DNA of 64,000 bases from Certhia americana (taxonomy: Eukaryota; Chordata; Aves; Passeriformes; Certhiidae): positions 15,624,763-15,688,762 of the forward strand of contig CM031864.1 of NCBI GenBank assembly GCA_018697195.1. The letters run 5' to 3'. This document shows positions 28,326-39,812 of this stretch, piece after piece; positions within the stretch are counted from its first letter, which is position 1, and each line of letters starts with the position of its first letter. The notes under the pieces were generated by a model. It searched no databases. It saw only the letters and a program-made list of their open reading frames with translations, and had not been told where the DNA came from. The position numbers and the translations under genes are program-made.

Positions 28326-31300
28326 ATTAAGCCCTGTGAGCATCAGAAATTCAGATTTGTTTTGCAGAGAGTGAATTTTTAACTGAGTATGTCCCCTCTG
28401 ATTATTCCCCCGGTTGTGGAATACAGGAGGGTAGCTGGAGGAAGGAACAGGAAAGGAACCACTGCTTTATGCTGGCCAAACATGAAAACTTAGTGCCATC
28501 CTTGTGGAGCTGCATTAAAAAGTTTTCATGTACCTCTGCTGTGGTAAATGGCTTCTCTGATCACATCTATGAAGATTTTTACAAGAACCTGTACTTATTT
28601 TTCTGTTACTTTGAAATTCCTGTTCTGCAACTGGCATTCACTTCTTTTAATGTTCATTTAAAGCAATGAAAAAGCACATTTTCTATTTAATCTTTATAAG
28701 TGTATTCACTAATTTTGATTTCTGTTTTCCAGTGCAGAGTAAACATTGAACTAAACTCTAGCAGTAGTTTTACTGTTTTTTACATGTGTAAAAAATGTAA
28801 ACATTCAGGAGTTTTTATCAGAATGTTTTACAAACTTTTGACTAAGTTAATAGTGTTAGTGGGGAACAGCCAAAAAGTTTGATCTTCTCAAATATGCTGT
28901 TTCACAAAATATAAATCAGGCCATCACTAGTCATGAAACTTCATGTAGCAGTGTATTAAAGTTACACATTTAAAAATACTCAAAATGTGAGCGTTCTTAT
29001 CATTTCATCCCACATTAAGCTTCAGATCTATTTGTATTTATTGTCACAGAAATTTGTGTTAATGTAGTGCCTGACTCCTGATAAATAATTTGCAAAAGGG
29101 GTGGACTGATAATTTCTCAGCATATTGTGTTTGCATCTTAATGAACATTTTCTGCTTGGTCATGATCAAAATAGGAATACATTTACATAATGTTAATCAA
29201 GTACTTGTTCTTAACATTTGGAAAAGGGCAGGACTTTAATTTTTACTGTGTGCATGTCTGTAACACAAATTTAACAACTAGTTTAAACTACAAGCTGCTG
29301 TCATGGTGAAAACTGACATTAACTATCCTACTACAAGTTCTATATTAAATGTTCTTTTACGATGTTTTATAGATTGATATTTTATAACTTGTTCCTATTG
29401 CTAGCTCTCTAGACATAAATCTGACCTGAACTTTCCCTAATCTTCCTCAACCTTTTTAATTTAGAGGATTACTTTCCATTTTTAGCTGTTCATGGAGTCA
29501 TAATTCTCTTCTGCTAGTTTGGTACCACTTTTTCTTTGGAACCAAAAAGTAACAGGTGCTTATAAAGATCGTTGAAGACTTTTTACTTGCGTCCTAAAGG
29601 AAGCGAGTGTTCTTTTGTTTAGTTGGGGTTTTTTGTGTGGGTGGTGGGTTTTTTTGGCTTTTTATTTTTTTTCTGGTTGTTGTTTTAAAGTTGAGAGGAA
29701 TAGAGAAATATATATATATAGGGGTAGAAATAGTTACTTTTAGACAAGGTGATGCCAGACCTCATTTGTTTGCTACCTCTGTTCTTTTTAATGGTATTTT
29801 GTACAAAAAATTATGAAGGGAGGCATAAGAAAATAATTTGTGACACTTAATTAAAAAGAAAACGTCAGTCACAGGCAACCTGTATTGGCTATGTAATTTT
29901 GGTGGCGTTTTTTTATGGTGGATTAGTTATTTGTGTTTTGGTTGGGTTTTCTCTCTTCATATTCCAAGAGTGTCGGGTATTTCATTGTTTTAATAATTGG
30001 CAATCCAAAAGTTAGCATTCAACTTTCTGGAATCAGGAGGAGATTGAGATTTTGTGATAAAAGAAATATGTATTGGCTCCTATGGAGTGCTTTGGCCAAA
30101 AGATGATGTGGCAGAGCACAGGGAAGTAGAATGGAAAAGTGAGAAAGATGAGACTATAGGAAAAAGAAGTAAGACTAAAAAAACCCCAAAGGATCACGTT
30201 CCTGCTTCTGTGACAGCCTCTTTCAGCCCTTAGCACTAGCCGTGCCCATAATGGTGCTGCTGGGCCTGCTTTGAAATTTCAGCACTGTTCCTGTGGTCTT
30301 AGAATCAGGTCTCAGTTAATGCAGTACTCTCAACTGTCTCCTAGCTTTTAATTGTCATAAAAATCATACTCAAACTGTATGAAGCAATTCTGTCCCTGAA
30401 CTTGGTTCATACAAGTAGAAACCAGTTTTCTATCAGCTTCTCACTGAGGTAAGCCATTCGTTATTAGTGTTAAAACACAGACCACCGGACTGCACTTTTT
30501 ATTCTGCAGTAACCTTGCACAATTCATTTTCTTTTAGATAAATAGCTTGCCTGTGTGTACAATTGTAGGGGAAAAAAAGAAACTGATACCAGTAATAGCA
30601 TAACAATGATAACTTGCTTTCTCTTTGTAATATTCATCTATATATAGTGACTTTATTCCTGTCAACTGTTTGATTAAAGCCCATGAATTTACTGAGAAAA
30701 TACCAATTTTTCTTTCAATTGCCTTTATGCAAAACAAATAGTTGTCTGGCTTTTGCCATCCTAACCTTTTCTTCTTAGTTGAAATGACTATGACATTTCC
30801 ATAACATCAGAGAATTTAGATAAAATGCCTTTCTCCCAGAATCTATAGCATAGCTTTTCAGATGAAGCAAAAATTTCAAGATCAAACTGAGAATTACTCT
30901 TTGTCCCTGGGAGGTGAATTTTGCTATATTTCCATACAGCCATTGAAAATGTGCATCAGTCCTCAGTTTCCTTCAGCTCTTTGCTGTGTCTTCATTGTAA
31001 ACCCTGTCACCTGTTTGTGGTTTACCATACTGGCTTCAGCCACTGATGGAGATAGCCTCTTGTCACAAACCTGAGGTGGGATGTAGGGCTGAGGAGGACC
31101 AGACACATGGCCTTTTCCTCATCCCTGTTAAGGGATGGCACTTTTCAGGCTCTGCTGTGTCTGCCTGAGCTCTTCTGTACAGTAATCCAGAGGCCAAAGG
31201 AGTTGACAAATACTGCACTGGCATCTGGAATTTTAGGAAATCTAAACAAAAGCAGGAGACATCTGTTATCACCTCTACTGTAAATACTTCAAAGGAAGCA

Positions 31301-32409
31301 GACACTCTGGTAGTAAAGCACAGGTTTAATGACCAGCTTCATTTTGGGTTTGATTTTACAGAGAGTTAGACTGGTGTACAAAGTATACATATTAGCTGAA
31401 GTTATATAATTAGAATTTGATGGTGTACTCTGTTTTGAGAAGCTGCAACAGTGTTTTAATTGTCCAGATTCTTTCTGAAAGGACATGAATTAACAGTTCA
31501 CTGTTGGGAACTTTTGCATTCATTCAGTGCTGGGAAGAGCATTGCAAGCTGATATACAATAGTTGCTTCCAAAATACATATTGACAACGGGCTCTCCTTG
31601 AGAGAGACAAGAAGAGTGATTATTTTTACTTTGAAATCAGAATTCTAGTGTCTCAAACACATTCTTTCAAATATACATGAGCATATTTAATTTTTTTTTT
31701 TTACTGACAACATTTTTTCCACCAAAGGAAGTTCTGATTTGGTGCTATAAGATATTCTGCTGGGTCTCTGCACTTCAAGAATGGAGAAATTGATCCCTTA
31801 GCGTAAGTTTCATTTGCATAAGTATGCTGTATCTGTGTTGCATGATCATAGACCACCAGTATGAGCAGCAGAATATTACATGTCTGGAACTTGAAAAAAT
31901 CTTTCAATTTGACATTTTTGTATTTTTTGTCAGTCAAGGGTTGGTTTCATTTTACAGAGTAGTTGAATAGGGAAGTGATGATTGAAGTAGAAGCCATTTC
32001 ATGCACCTAGCCTGTATATTAGTCATCTGCATGTTGCTATATTAATGTTTTATTCTGCAAAAGAAATTTTCATTCTCTTTTTTTTTCTGTAGCAAAATAT
32101 AGGTATAAAAATTCATATGACTAACTTGGATTGAGAGATGAATCTCTAAAAATACAGCATGGAGCAGAAAACAAATGCAACTGAAACAAACCCGAGTTGT
32201 TTCACTTGCCACAGCAGTCATTATCTAGACCTTGACATATATAAGCGTTTAAAAATAAATACTTCCAAGTGATTTGTTTGTCTAGTGTTCACAGCTTCTT
32301 CAGGGTGCAAGTGAGATTTATTTTTTTTTTTCAGGAAGTGTATATGAATTAGCAGAGGTCAGTATGTTGTGGGACATTATTGTCCCTGTCCTTCCAGAGA
32401 AGGGCTGGA
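28326..32409. other. Intron 1 segment, no recognised feature
   Basis: AT-rich non-coding sequence with a short TA microsatellite at 29709-29720 and T runs near 31688 and 32325. Nothing else was recognised. Confidence 0.65.
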
Positions 32410-32945
32410 GTTGTAGCGCTGTTCAATTCCCTAGCTGGGGTGTCAGCAGGAGGCAGCTGCAAGCGGAAAGGTCGGGCTGGAGCGAGGGAGGGCTGTGCCG
32501 GCTTTGGGGTCAGCTTGGCGGATCAAGCACCTCTTCATACTGGTGGCTCCTTTTTCAGTTCCTGTGAGCTGCAGGTTTTGTGGTTTGGTGCTGAAAGACA
32601 GCGCCGGCGAGCCCAAGCTGTGGCTCCCAGAAAGAGAAGAGCGAGCGGGCGGCACGGAGCCCAGCGGAGCCGAGTGCGGCCCAAGGCGCAGCTGCTGCAG
32701 CCGGGGCGCCGAACGCTCCGGTCCCGCTCCCACGAAGCCAGGCCCAGGAGGAGCCACAGCTGACTTGGTTCAGAGCCCTGTCAGGTCCCCCCAGGTTCTG
32801 CCTTGTCCCTCTTTTCCCGCTGTTCGGGGGCTGGGGGAAGCCTTTGTTTTCCCATGTACCGCAGGCCCAGCACAGGGCCAGTCACCGTTTTGCCTTCGGG
32901 AAACCACACCGGCTGCTGTCTGCAGGAGGCGTTTTTGGTTGTTCT
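32410..32945. promoter_or_regulatory. Isolated CpG island in intron 1
   Basis: About 31 CpG dinucleotides in 535 bp, most of them at 32610-32730 (about 18 in 120 bp), in an intron that otherwise has few. Several frames on both strands are open here, which follows from high G+C rather than coding. It does not encode the HS2ST1 membrane anchor. It may be an internal promoter (alternative first exon or a non-coding RNA), an enhancer, or a GC-rich mobile-element remnant. The sequence alone cannot separate these. The function is inference. Confidence 0.55.
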
Positions 32946-34556
32946 GTGGTGAATCAATCCCCTTTTGGGGGTAAAACACTCTTTTGTACGCTTTTATTAA
33001 TATTGTTGTGGTTATTGCGATTTTTTCAGTGTGATTCCATTTTATAATCTCTCCCAGTGTTTCCTCCGCTATCAGGAGACAGGGGACAGCTTGAAGGGGT
33101 TTAATTTTCCTGCTGGGTTTTAAAGCAGAATAAACTAATAGATTAAAGTTGAGGTAGCAAATTTTGGCTAAGGGAGAAAATCTGTTAAATGCAAAGTAGA
33201 ACAAAATTCTTCTCTTAACTGAAATAAAAACATAATTTTTGTTATTTTCTGTGGGTGTGATTGGCCTAGGGGGAATTGTCTTTCAATTCCTGTTGTCTTA
33301 ATCTGGAGACTGCTTCTGCATCAGTTGATAAATGTGGATTTTCTTAGATCAGACTAATAGTGTTTCTATCCCTAAATGTTTAGCTTTATTCCTGTTACTT
33401 TATTTTTAGTTGTTAATGGAAACTAGTCAACAGCAGCTTGTATGTGGGCATCTTAACATTTGGGTGTGTTTAAGACAGAGGAATAGGAGCTTCAGAGGGT
33501 TTAGGAAGTGCTGGGGAGAGCTGACACTGGAAACTGAACAGCTGCAGGTTTGGTGCTTAAAATGACACCAGGAGGGGTGACAAGGTGTGTTTGGGAAGAC
33601 ACTGATAGCTGTGAACAGAGCACAAGTAGGGCCATCATAGCTGATAACTCACAACTGTGAACTTTATTACAAAGTACTTGGCATAATCATGTACTGATCA
33701 GCGGTTTTTGGTGTTGGTGGCAGGGAGTTACTTTGGGTGGTGTTTTTTGTTTGGGATTTGTTTTAGGGTGTACTGCAATTGAGTACTAGGTCCTTTCTCC
33801 CCTACAAGATATAAGTGCTCTGTCCTCCCAGTGGCAGAGCTTTGAGAAGAAAGGAATTGGATGATATATTCTTCCCCTTTAGTTTACAGGTCTGCAATCA
33901 AATAACTTGTTTACTGTTATTTGTGTCTGCCAGCACAAATACCAAGTGTATTGAATGACCCTCTGGTTCCTCAGTTGGATTCACTAGCATTGCTGCATGC
34001 TAGTAAACTTTCTCTGAGTAGACCAGCAGCTCTCTATTCTTGGTTCCTATTCAGTATCTAATAAATGGACAAAGAAATACCTTGAGTCATTCTATAATAA
34101 TAGGTATGTTCTGTAGAGCAGAAGTTTGTGCTTGGAGGGAGTTTAAGGGGAGATGAAGTGATGTCCCCAGTGTTCTCAGCCAGTTCACAAGCCTTTTGTA
34201 TGTCATGTTATATTACCTCAGAGCTGGAAGATCGTAAAACAAAATCCATTAGGACAGGACCTGATGTTATCTCAACTGCCTGATGTATAAAAAGATAGAT
34301 GAAGACTATCATTCTTCTGATAGACAAAGCCACATGTCCATTCTCCCTCAAATTCCTGCGGCTTTATAAAGCAATATTTGTGTTTATTCTTGGATAAAGC
34401 AGCCATACAAAAAAGGCTGAGGCAGTACATTGCATAAGCCTAATGGTTGGAAGATGGGATCCTCAGGCTCACTGCTTTCTGGCCTCAGAGTGTTCCTATT
34501 CAAGCCTATTAAAAGTTACCTAAAAAAACTTATGAAAGCTTTTGAAACTGCTGGAT

Positions 34557-34583
34557 TGTTTGTTTGTTTGTTTGTTTGTTTGT
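34557..34583. repeat. (TTTG)n microsatellite
   Basis: More than six perfect TTTG units. Ordinary simple repeat. Confidence 0.95.
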
Positions 34584-34722
34584 AAGTACCATTACTTTAT
34601 TTCCAGTGCATTTGGTTAACCATCAGGGGTATGCCTGTTCTTTCATTGTAGTATACAGGGGTATATTCTTTTACTCCCTAAGATTATTTCCCTCCTTTTT
34701 TAGTGGGTTTGTGGTGTTTTGG

Positions 34723-34744
34723 TTTTTTTTTTTTTTTTTTTTTT
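34723..34744. repeat. Poly-T run (22 T)
   Basis: Uninterrupted T run. It could be the tail of a reverse-strand retro-insert, but no element body is recognisable downstream. Confidence 0.9.
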
Positions 34745-37150
34745 ATGGCTACTTTTATTGTAACTTCACTGACTAGACCTGTGGTTGTGTTTTAATGGTG
34801 GTTTTCAGCAAACCTTCAGACTCCTTCTCTCCAGTTTGGGTTAACAGACAAGTTCCTACTCAGTTGCATAATGTAAAATAAAAGGAGAACATTGTTAATT
34901 ATGAATGACTAGGCTTATTAGCTGTGTCCAGACAAATACTGCAGAATTCTGGTGCCCTTCCCAAGGGTAAGTTTGAGATAGCTGTGAGCTGCCAGGTTTA
35001 CTTTGTGTAGACCATTCCCAGCTCTCAGTAAATAAAAATGGACTTTTTGAACATTTATGCAACTGTGTGTGAATTTATCTGCAAATAAGAAATTCTGGAT
35101 TCAGTGTTGGCTCTTTAGTGGAGTGTGGAATAACACAACATATTCTAATTGATAGCCAACCTAGACATTATTTTTTCTTTCTAATTTTTTCCTTCCTCCC
35201 CATGTTTAATGCAGTTTGACCTCATGAATTCACCACATGAAATGGAGAATTAAGTGTGTTGTCTTGGTTGTGCCTGAAGCCCTGTTATTAGCCTGGAGTA
35301 ATTAATAGTAAGGCACTCCAATATCCAAATCCTTGTGGAGGTCATTGGTGATCTTGACAGTTGGTTTGTCTTTAAGACCATTAGAACAGAAGGAAGTCTG
35401 TATGTTACTTTGCTTGTATTGTGTTTGTGCAGAAAGAAAAATGAAATTAAAGAACCTGAATGTGTAGAATAAGAACATTACAAGCTTTCATCGGGAAATC
35501 CATGAAGAAAAGAGCAGATTCAGTTGATGTGCAGGCTAAAATTCACACTACTGTTGACTTACATGCAAAAGGAAACATTGATGTGGTATTTAATGTGTTC
35601 TGAAGTTTTATGAAATAATATTTTGGAGATTTTTTTAGGGTTTGGATAGCTGAAGTTATCAATTTTATCAGTTGTGAAATACAGCTCCTATGACCCAGAT
35701 GACATCTATACCTTACCCCCCATACTCCCCATTCCTCTTGGATGGCATGTTCAGCAACTGATGATCTCTGTATTGTGTTTTAATAGCATTAATATTTACT
35801 TTTCTTTTTAAGCCCTGGGAATGAAGCAGAAGGTTCTGATTAAGGGTAATCCAAGACAATACTGTGTTTCTAAACAGTCGTATTGATTGCAACAGCTGAT
35901 ATTACTTTGTCCTTTAACAAAGGGAGCAATTTATTTTCATACTTATTTGGTGTTATATGCCTTAATCTTTGCAACTTGAATTTCTTTCATATCTGAATGA
36001 TATAAACAATGGGTTTACTATTCTAGCCAAGATAGTTCATTACAGCTTATAATGGGAAAGTTTAATAAATTTTTGGCCTGTCATACGATAATCAGTTCTG
36101 ACAAACCTGTGAAGCTCTGGCGCTTCAACGGCTTCTACTGATTTTCAGCCAAAAGTAAAAATTCAGACCTGAGAAGACTTAATTTTTAACTGTAACTGAA
36201 ATGTGTGTGTTCTTTCATGGGTAGTTTATTGGTTTTGATCCTGTATTGTGTGCCTGAGGATAAAAACATAGGCATAAATAAGATTATCTGATATGTAAGG
36301 GACACGAAAAGATATGGATTAAAATAGATTGCTGTTTCATAGGCATTACATGGTTGCCTCTGTTTTTTTCACTGATTTGATGTTGGCTAATGGAAAATGT
36401 TAAGCATATTTCCTTCTCTTCTTTTTATATAAGTTTCTGACAGGAAATCTGTAGCTAAATATCAGTTTATGATTTCCATCTGTTCATTTATAATAGTGTC
36501 TTATAATGCAGTCCAGATTGCTGCCCAATGGAAATGTCCTATAGCAGGAGATAGGTTTTCAAGTGATTGTTGTACATACTAATTATTTTCTTAAATGAGT
36601 ACATTATATAATTTTGAAGACACAGAACTAATTTTCAAGACTGCTTCCTTGATGCAAAAATTCCCACTAATTAGCAAAGATAGGGCTCATCTTTCTAGTG
36701 ACAGTATTTTTTCAAAGAAAGGTTTGCATAGTTGTACTACTACAGTAAAATAAAATGAATCCTTAAATTCAGATAGGCAGCAGAAACAGGAAAATAGCCG
36801 AAATGTTTCTTAGTTGCAAACTTCTGTGATCTCTGCAGTGTGCTTCTCAGCTAGTGAGGACTAGATTAAAGAGAATTTATTTTAACAGTTATAGTTTTAA
36901 TTCTGAGTACTCAGGTGAATTAGACTAATTGATAAAACTGTTAAAACACTAGCTTTTGAAAGATGTGTGTCAGCTTATATTTTACAGGGAGAATTTCCAC
37001 CCTTCCCAGCTGGGGAGAAGGACTTGGTAATGGGAACCACACGTTCCTGTATGGTAAGAAAACAAGACAGCAAATAGCAAAAACCTTAACTGTGTTATTC
37101 ATGCTCTTCATCACATCAATCTTGATTTTTGCACAACTGACTAAATCATT

Positions 37151-37211
37151 GCAGGGGAGTTGGACTAGAGGACCTTTAAAGGCTTCCTTAAGCCCAAACT
37201 GTTTTGTGAGA
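37151..37211 (+). mobile_element. CR1 LINE 3'-end fragment, forward
   Basis: GCAGGGGAGTTGGACTAGA, GACCTTTAAAGG, TTCCTTAAGCCCAAACTG and TTTTGTGAG match the last 60 bp of CR1 (consensus about GCAGGGGGGTTGGACTAGATGATCTTTAAAGGTCCCTTCCAACCCAAAC). It is a short 5'-truncated copy. Confidence 0.85.
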
Positions 37212-39768
37212 AATGGTAAATTATTGTTGCTTTTCTTTATAAGCTTTGCAATCGAGTTACCTTAAAATACCTGTACTGCCTCAGAGTTTCCTGCTTCCAC
37301 ATGCAATGATAATCTGAATAGTAAAATTAACATGGTGAATCATTTTAATATTTATCAGTTTAGGACTAATTTAAAGACAACTGTATTGTGTGTTAAATGA
37401 GCCAGGATGCTGTCTGTGACTTCCAAATTGGGCTGAAAGTGCTTCTGAGAGGCAGAACTGTGCTCAGCCTAGTGAGGTTTAGCTTTGTAAGAGCCTAAAT
37501 AATTATTATTAAGAGCTCTCACTTCCTGAACAAAAAATGTTTCCATATCCATGGAGAATTTCCTTTCACCAAGACAGTTTGTTGCAGTTGTTTTAGTGGC
37601 ATGAATGTGAATTTATGGATTTTTGCAGCTCAGTTGTTATCAATTCAGAGTGGTTCTCAAGCAAGCTGACTTCCAATGGTTTGCCTCCTGTGGCTGTGTG
37701 CTTTGCACAGGAGGGCCCTTCATGGAGGAGCTGGGAGTATTCCATCTCAAGTTCAGAAGTTGGATCTAGTCACATTTGCAGTCATGAGGAGGGAGTGTGT
37801 CTCTATCATTTTGGAAAATGAAAGCCATTGGATTCAGCTGCTCTTTTGAATATAGTGGATAAGTTCGTGTCTGGGCTGAAAGCAGGGATTGTTCTCAAAT
37901 GCTCATATCCACACCAGATGTGCAGAGACAGCCAGTCTGCCTCCCAGGGCTCAGACAGCGCCATTGAGCTTGTGTCAATTACCCTGCTGCAGTCACAGCC
38001 CAGCCTCCTTCTGATGGCCGCACACTGCCGAGTTCTGATGCTGTCACCTTCTCCTGCTGGAGAGGAGCAGCGTGAAACTCCTTTGCTTCTAAGGTGTGGA
38101 GAGGCATGAGTTCAAAACAAAACCTCACGATACCTAAACCAACTCTTTTTCCCCCCTCTGAGCAGCTGGAAGTCAAAAAAGCAGGAGAGAGCTGTGGTAG
38201 CTCAGTGCTTTTTCGTGCAACAGGAAACGTATTTTGAAATAGAACTTACTCTGTACAATTGTAAATACAGTTTTTAGAAGTGAATATATTACAGAAATCG
38301 TGCCTCCAGTGGTACAATTTAACCAGAAGAACAGGTTAAAATAATTTATGGGACGTACAAAATTTCTGAAGTTTCAGATACTTTTCAAGTGCTGCATGTA
38401 AAGTCAAGTGAAATTTCTACTACCTGCAGTCTTGTGACATTGACTACAGGGAGGGGCCTTTTCCATATCCTCTGGAATAAATGGCTGCTACTTTAACCAG
38501 GTTACCATTGGGATAATATGTTCACATTAGGGAACATAGAGGGGAGACCACTTGTACAGAATAAACTCTTAAATTTGACATAGTTTTGCTGAAAAAATAG
38601 CTATATACATGTAGTGCAGTATGGCCCTGTATCCTACTTGAGAGTTCTCTTATCTTCTCAATTGATCATAGGCTGGTAGTGTACAGAGATGTGAATTCCT
38701 GATCTACAACAATTTAGATACAGAATTTCCTTCTGATGAAAAGTGACCCATTTTGTCATTGGTAGTGTGTCTATGAAACGGAGTGAGAATTTTTACCGAG
38801 TCAATTTTAATCCTGCATATTGATGTCGGCCCAAGAGATCTTTCCTGAGAAGAAGGTAAGTTGGTATGAACTAGGTGTCAGAAGAGGTGTGAAAATATTT
38901 TGAGGTGGCTGTTTGGAATCTAAGTGAAGTTACTTTAATCTAGGAACGTAGAAGTAATGAGTTATTTTAATATAAGCAAGGGAGGTTGTTGTTTACAACT
39001 TACATACAGCCACAGTGTTTCTGCCTTTTTAAGGATAAACTGTGAGTTGGAAAAGAAGATAAAAATTATGAAGTAGATATAGAACAGTAACTGAGGAGCT
39101 GAAGGATGAGAGTATGCACATTTTCAGTGTTTACTCATCATGGAGCTATGTTTGCACCACGTCATACTATAGAGGGCTATTGCCTCTTGACTTTCCCTCC
39201 TTCTTTTTTGCCCAAACTTGTGTAGGAATTATTCCTACCATAATATGATGTCTTCTGGGCATTGTTGTCACATGGGTAGTTCCCTTTTTAACCCCTGCCA
39301 TTAAATTTGCGGAGTATCGTGAGTCAAAGTTCAATTTATTTTATTTCCATTTATTTGTTTTCAAACTTTATTTTATGTTATTTTATTCCATGTGTAGCAA
39401 CGTTGCCAGAGGGTCTGTATCATGACAAAGAAGTCCTTTTCATGTTTCCCTCTGCTCACTCAGTCTGAAGAGCAACTTCACTATTTTAACACGTGTCTGG
39501 AAGGTGATGTGTCATCAGAATTCACCTGTAGCATTTTTTGCTTTGAAGTATTCCAGATAAATAATGCATTTCTTACAAAAAGTTTTATCAATCAGTGTAT
39601 CCTCCCACAGAAGTTTATAGTAGTGCTTTTGTAGCCCCTCCTCCTAGTAATGGCTTGGATTAAAATATCTTTCTGATTTAAAATTCTGAAGTAGTAACTT
39701 CCATTTCATATAGCAGAAGAGAAGACTTGTGTGTTTTTTCATGCATGCTTTATTTGGATTACCAGCAA

Positions 39769-39812
39769 ATATATATATATATATATATATATATGCATAT
39801 ACATATATATAT
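39769..39812. repeat. (AT)n microsatellite
   Basis: Thirteen AT units, then GCATATAC and further AT units. Likely polymorphic in length. Confidence 0.95.

Larger units (their letters stand above)
32946..37150. other. Intron 1 segment, microsatellites only
   Basis: AT-rich non-coding sequence. It holds a TTTG repeat (34557-34583) and a 22-T run (34723-34744). The first 200 bases after the CpG island, ending with AATAAAC at about 33130, could belong to the same insert as the island, but no boundary is visible. Confidence 0.6.

Noticed and set aside
32705..32715. GGCGCCGAACG resembles part of a retroviral tRNA-Lys primer-binding site.
   Set aside because: It lacks the leading TGG, has no credible LTR end beside it and no retroviral coding sequence downstream.
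32410..32945. CpG island as the canonical HS2ST1 exon 1.
   Set aside because: No frame encodes the family's N-terminal tail and membrane anchor, and no donor follows such a sequence.
32380..33204. Several overlapping open frames of 104-159 codons on both strands in the CpG island.
   Set aside because: Overlap in many frames is expected from few AT-rich stops in high G+C DNA. None has a recognisable domain.
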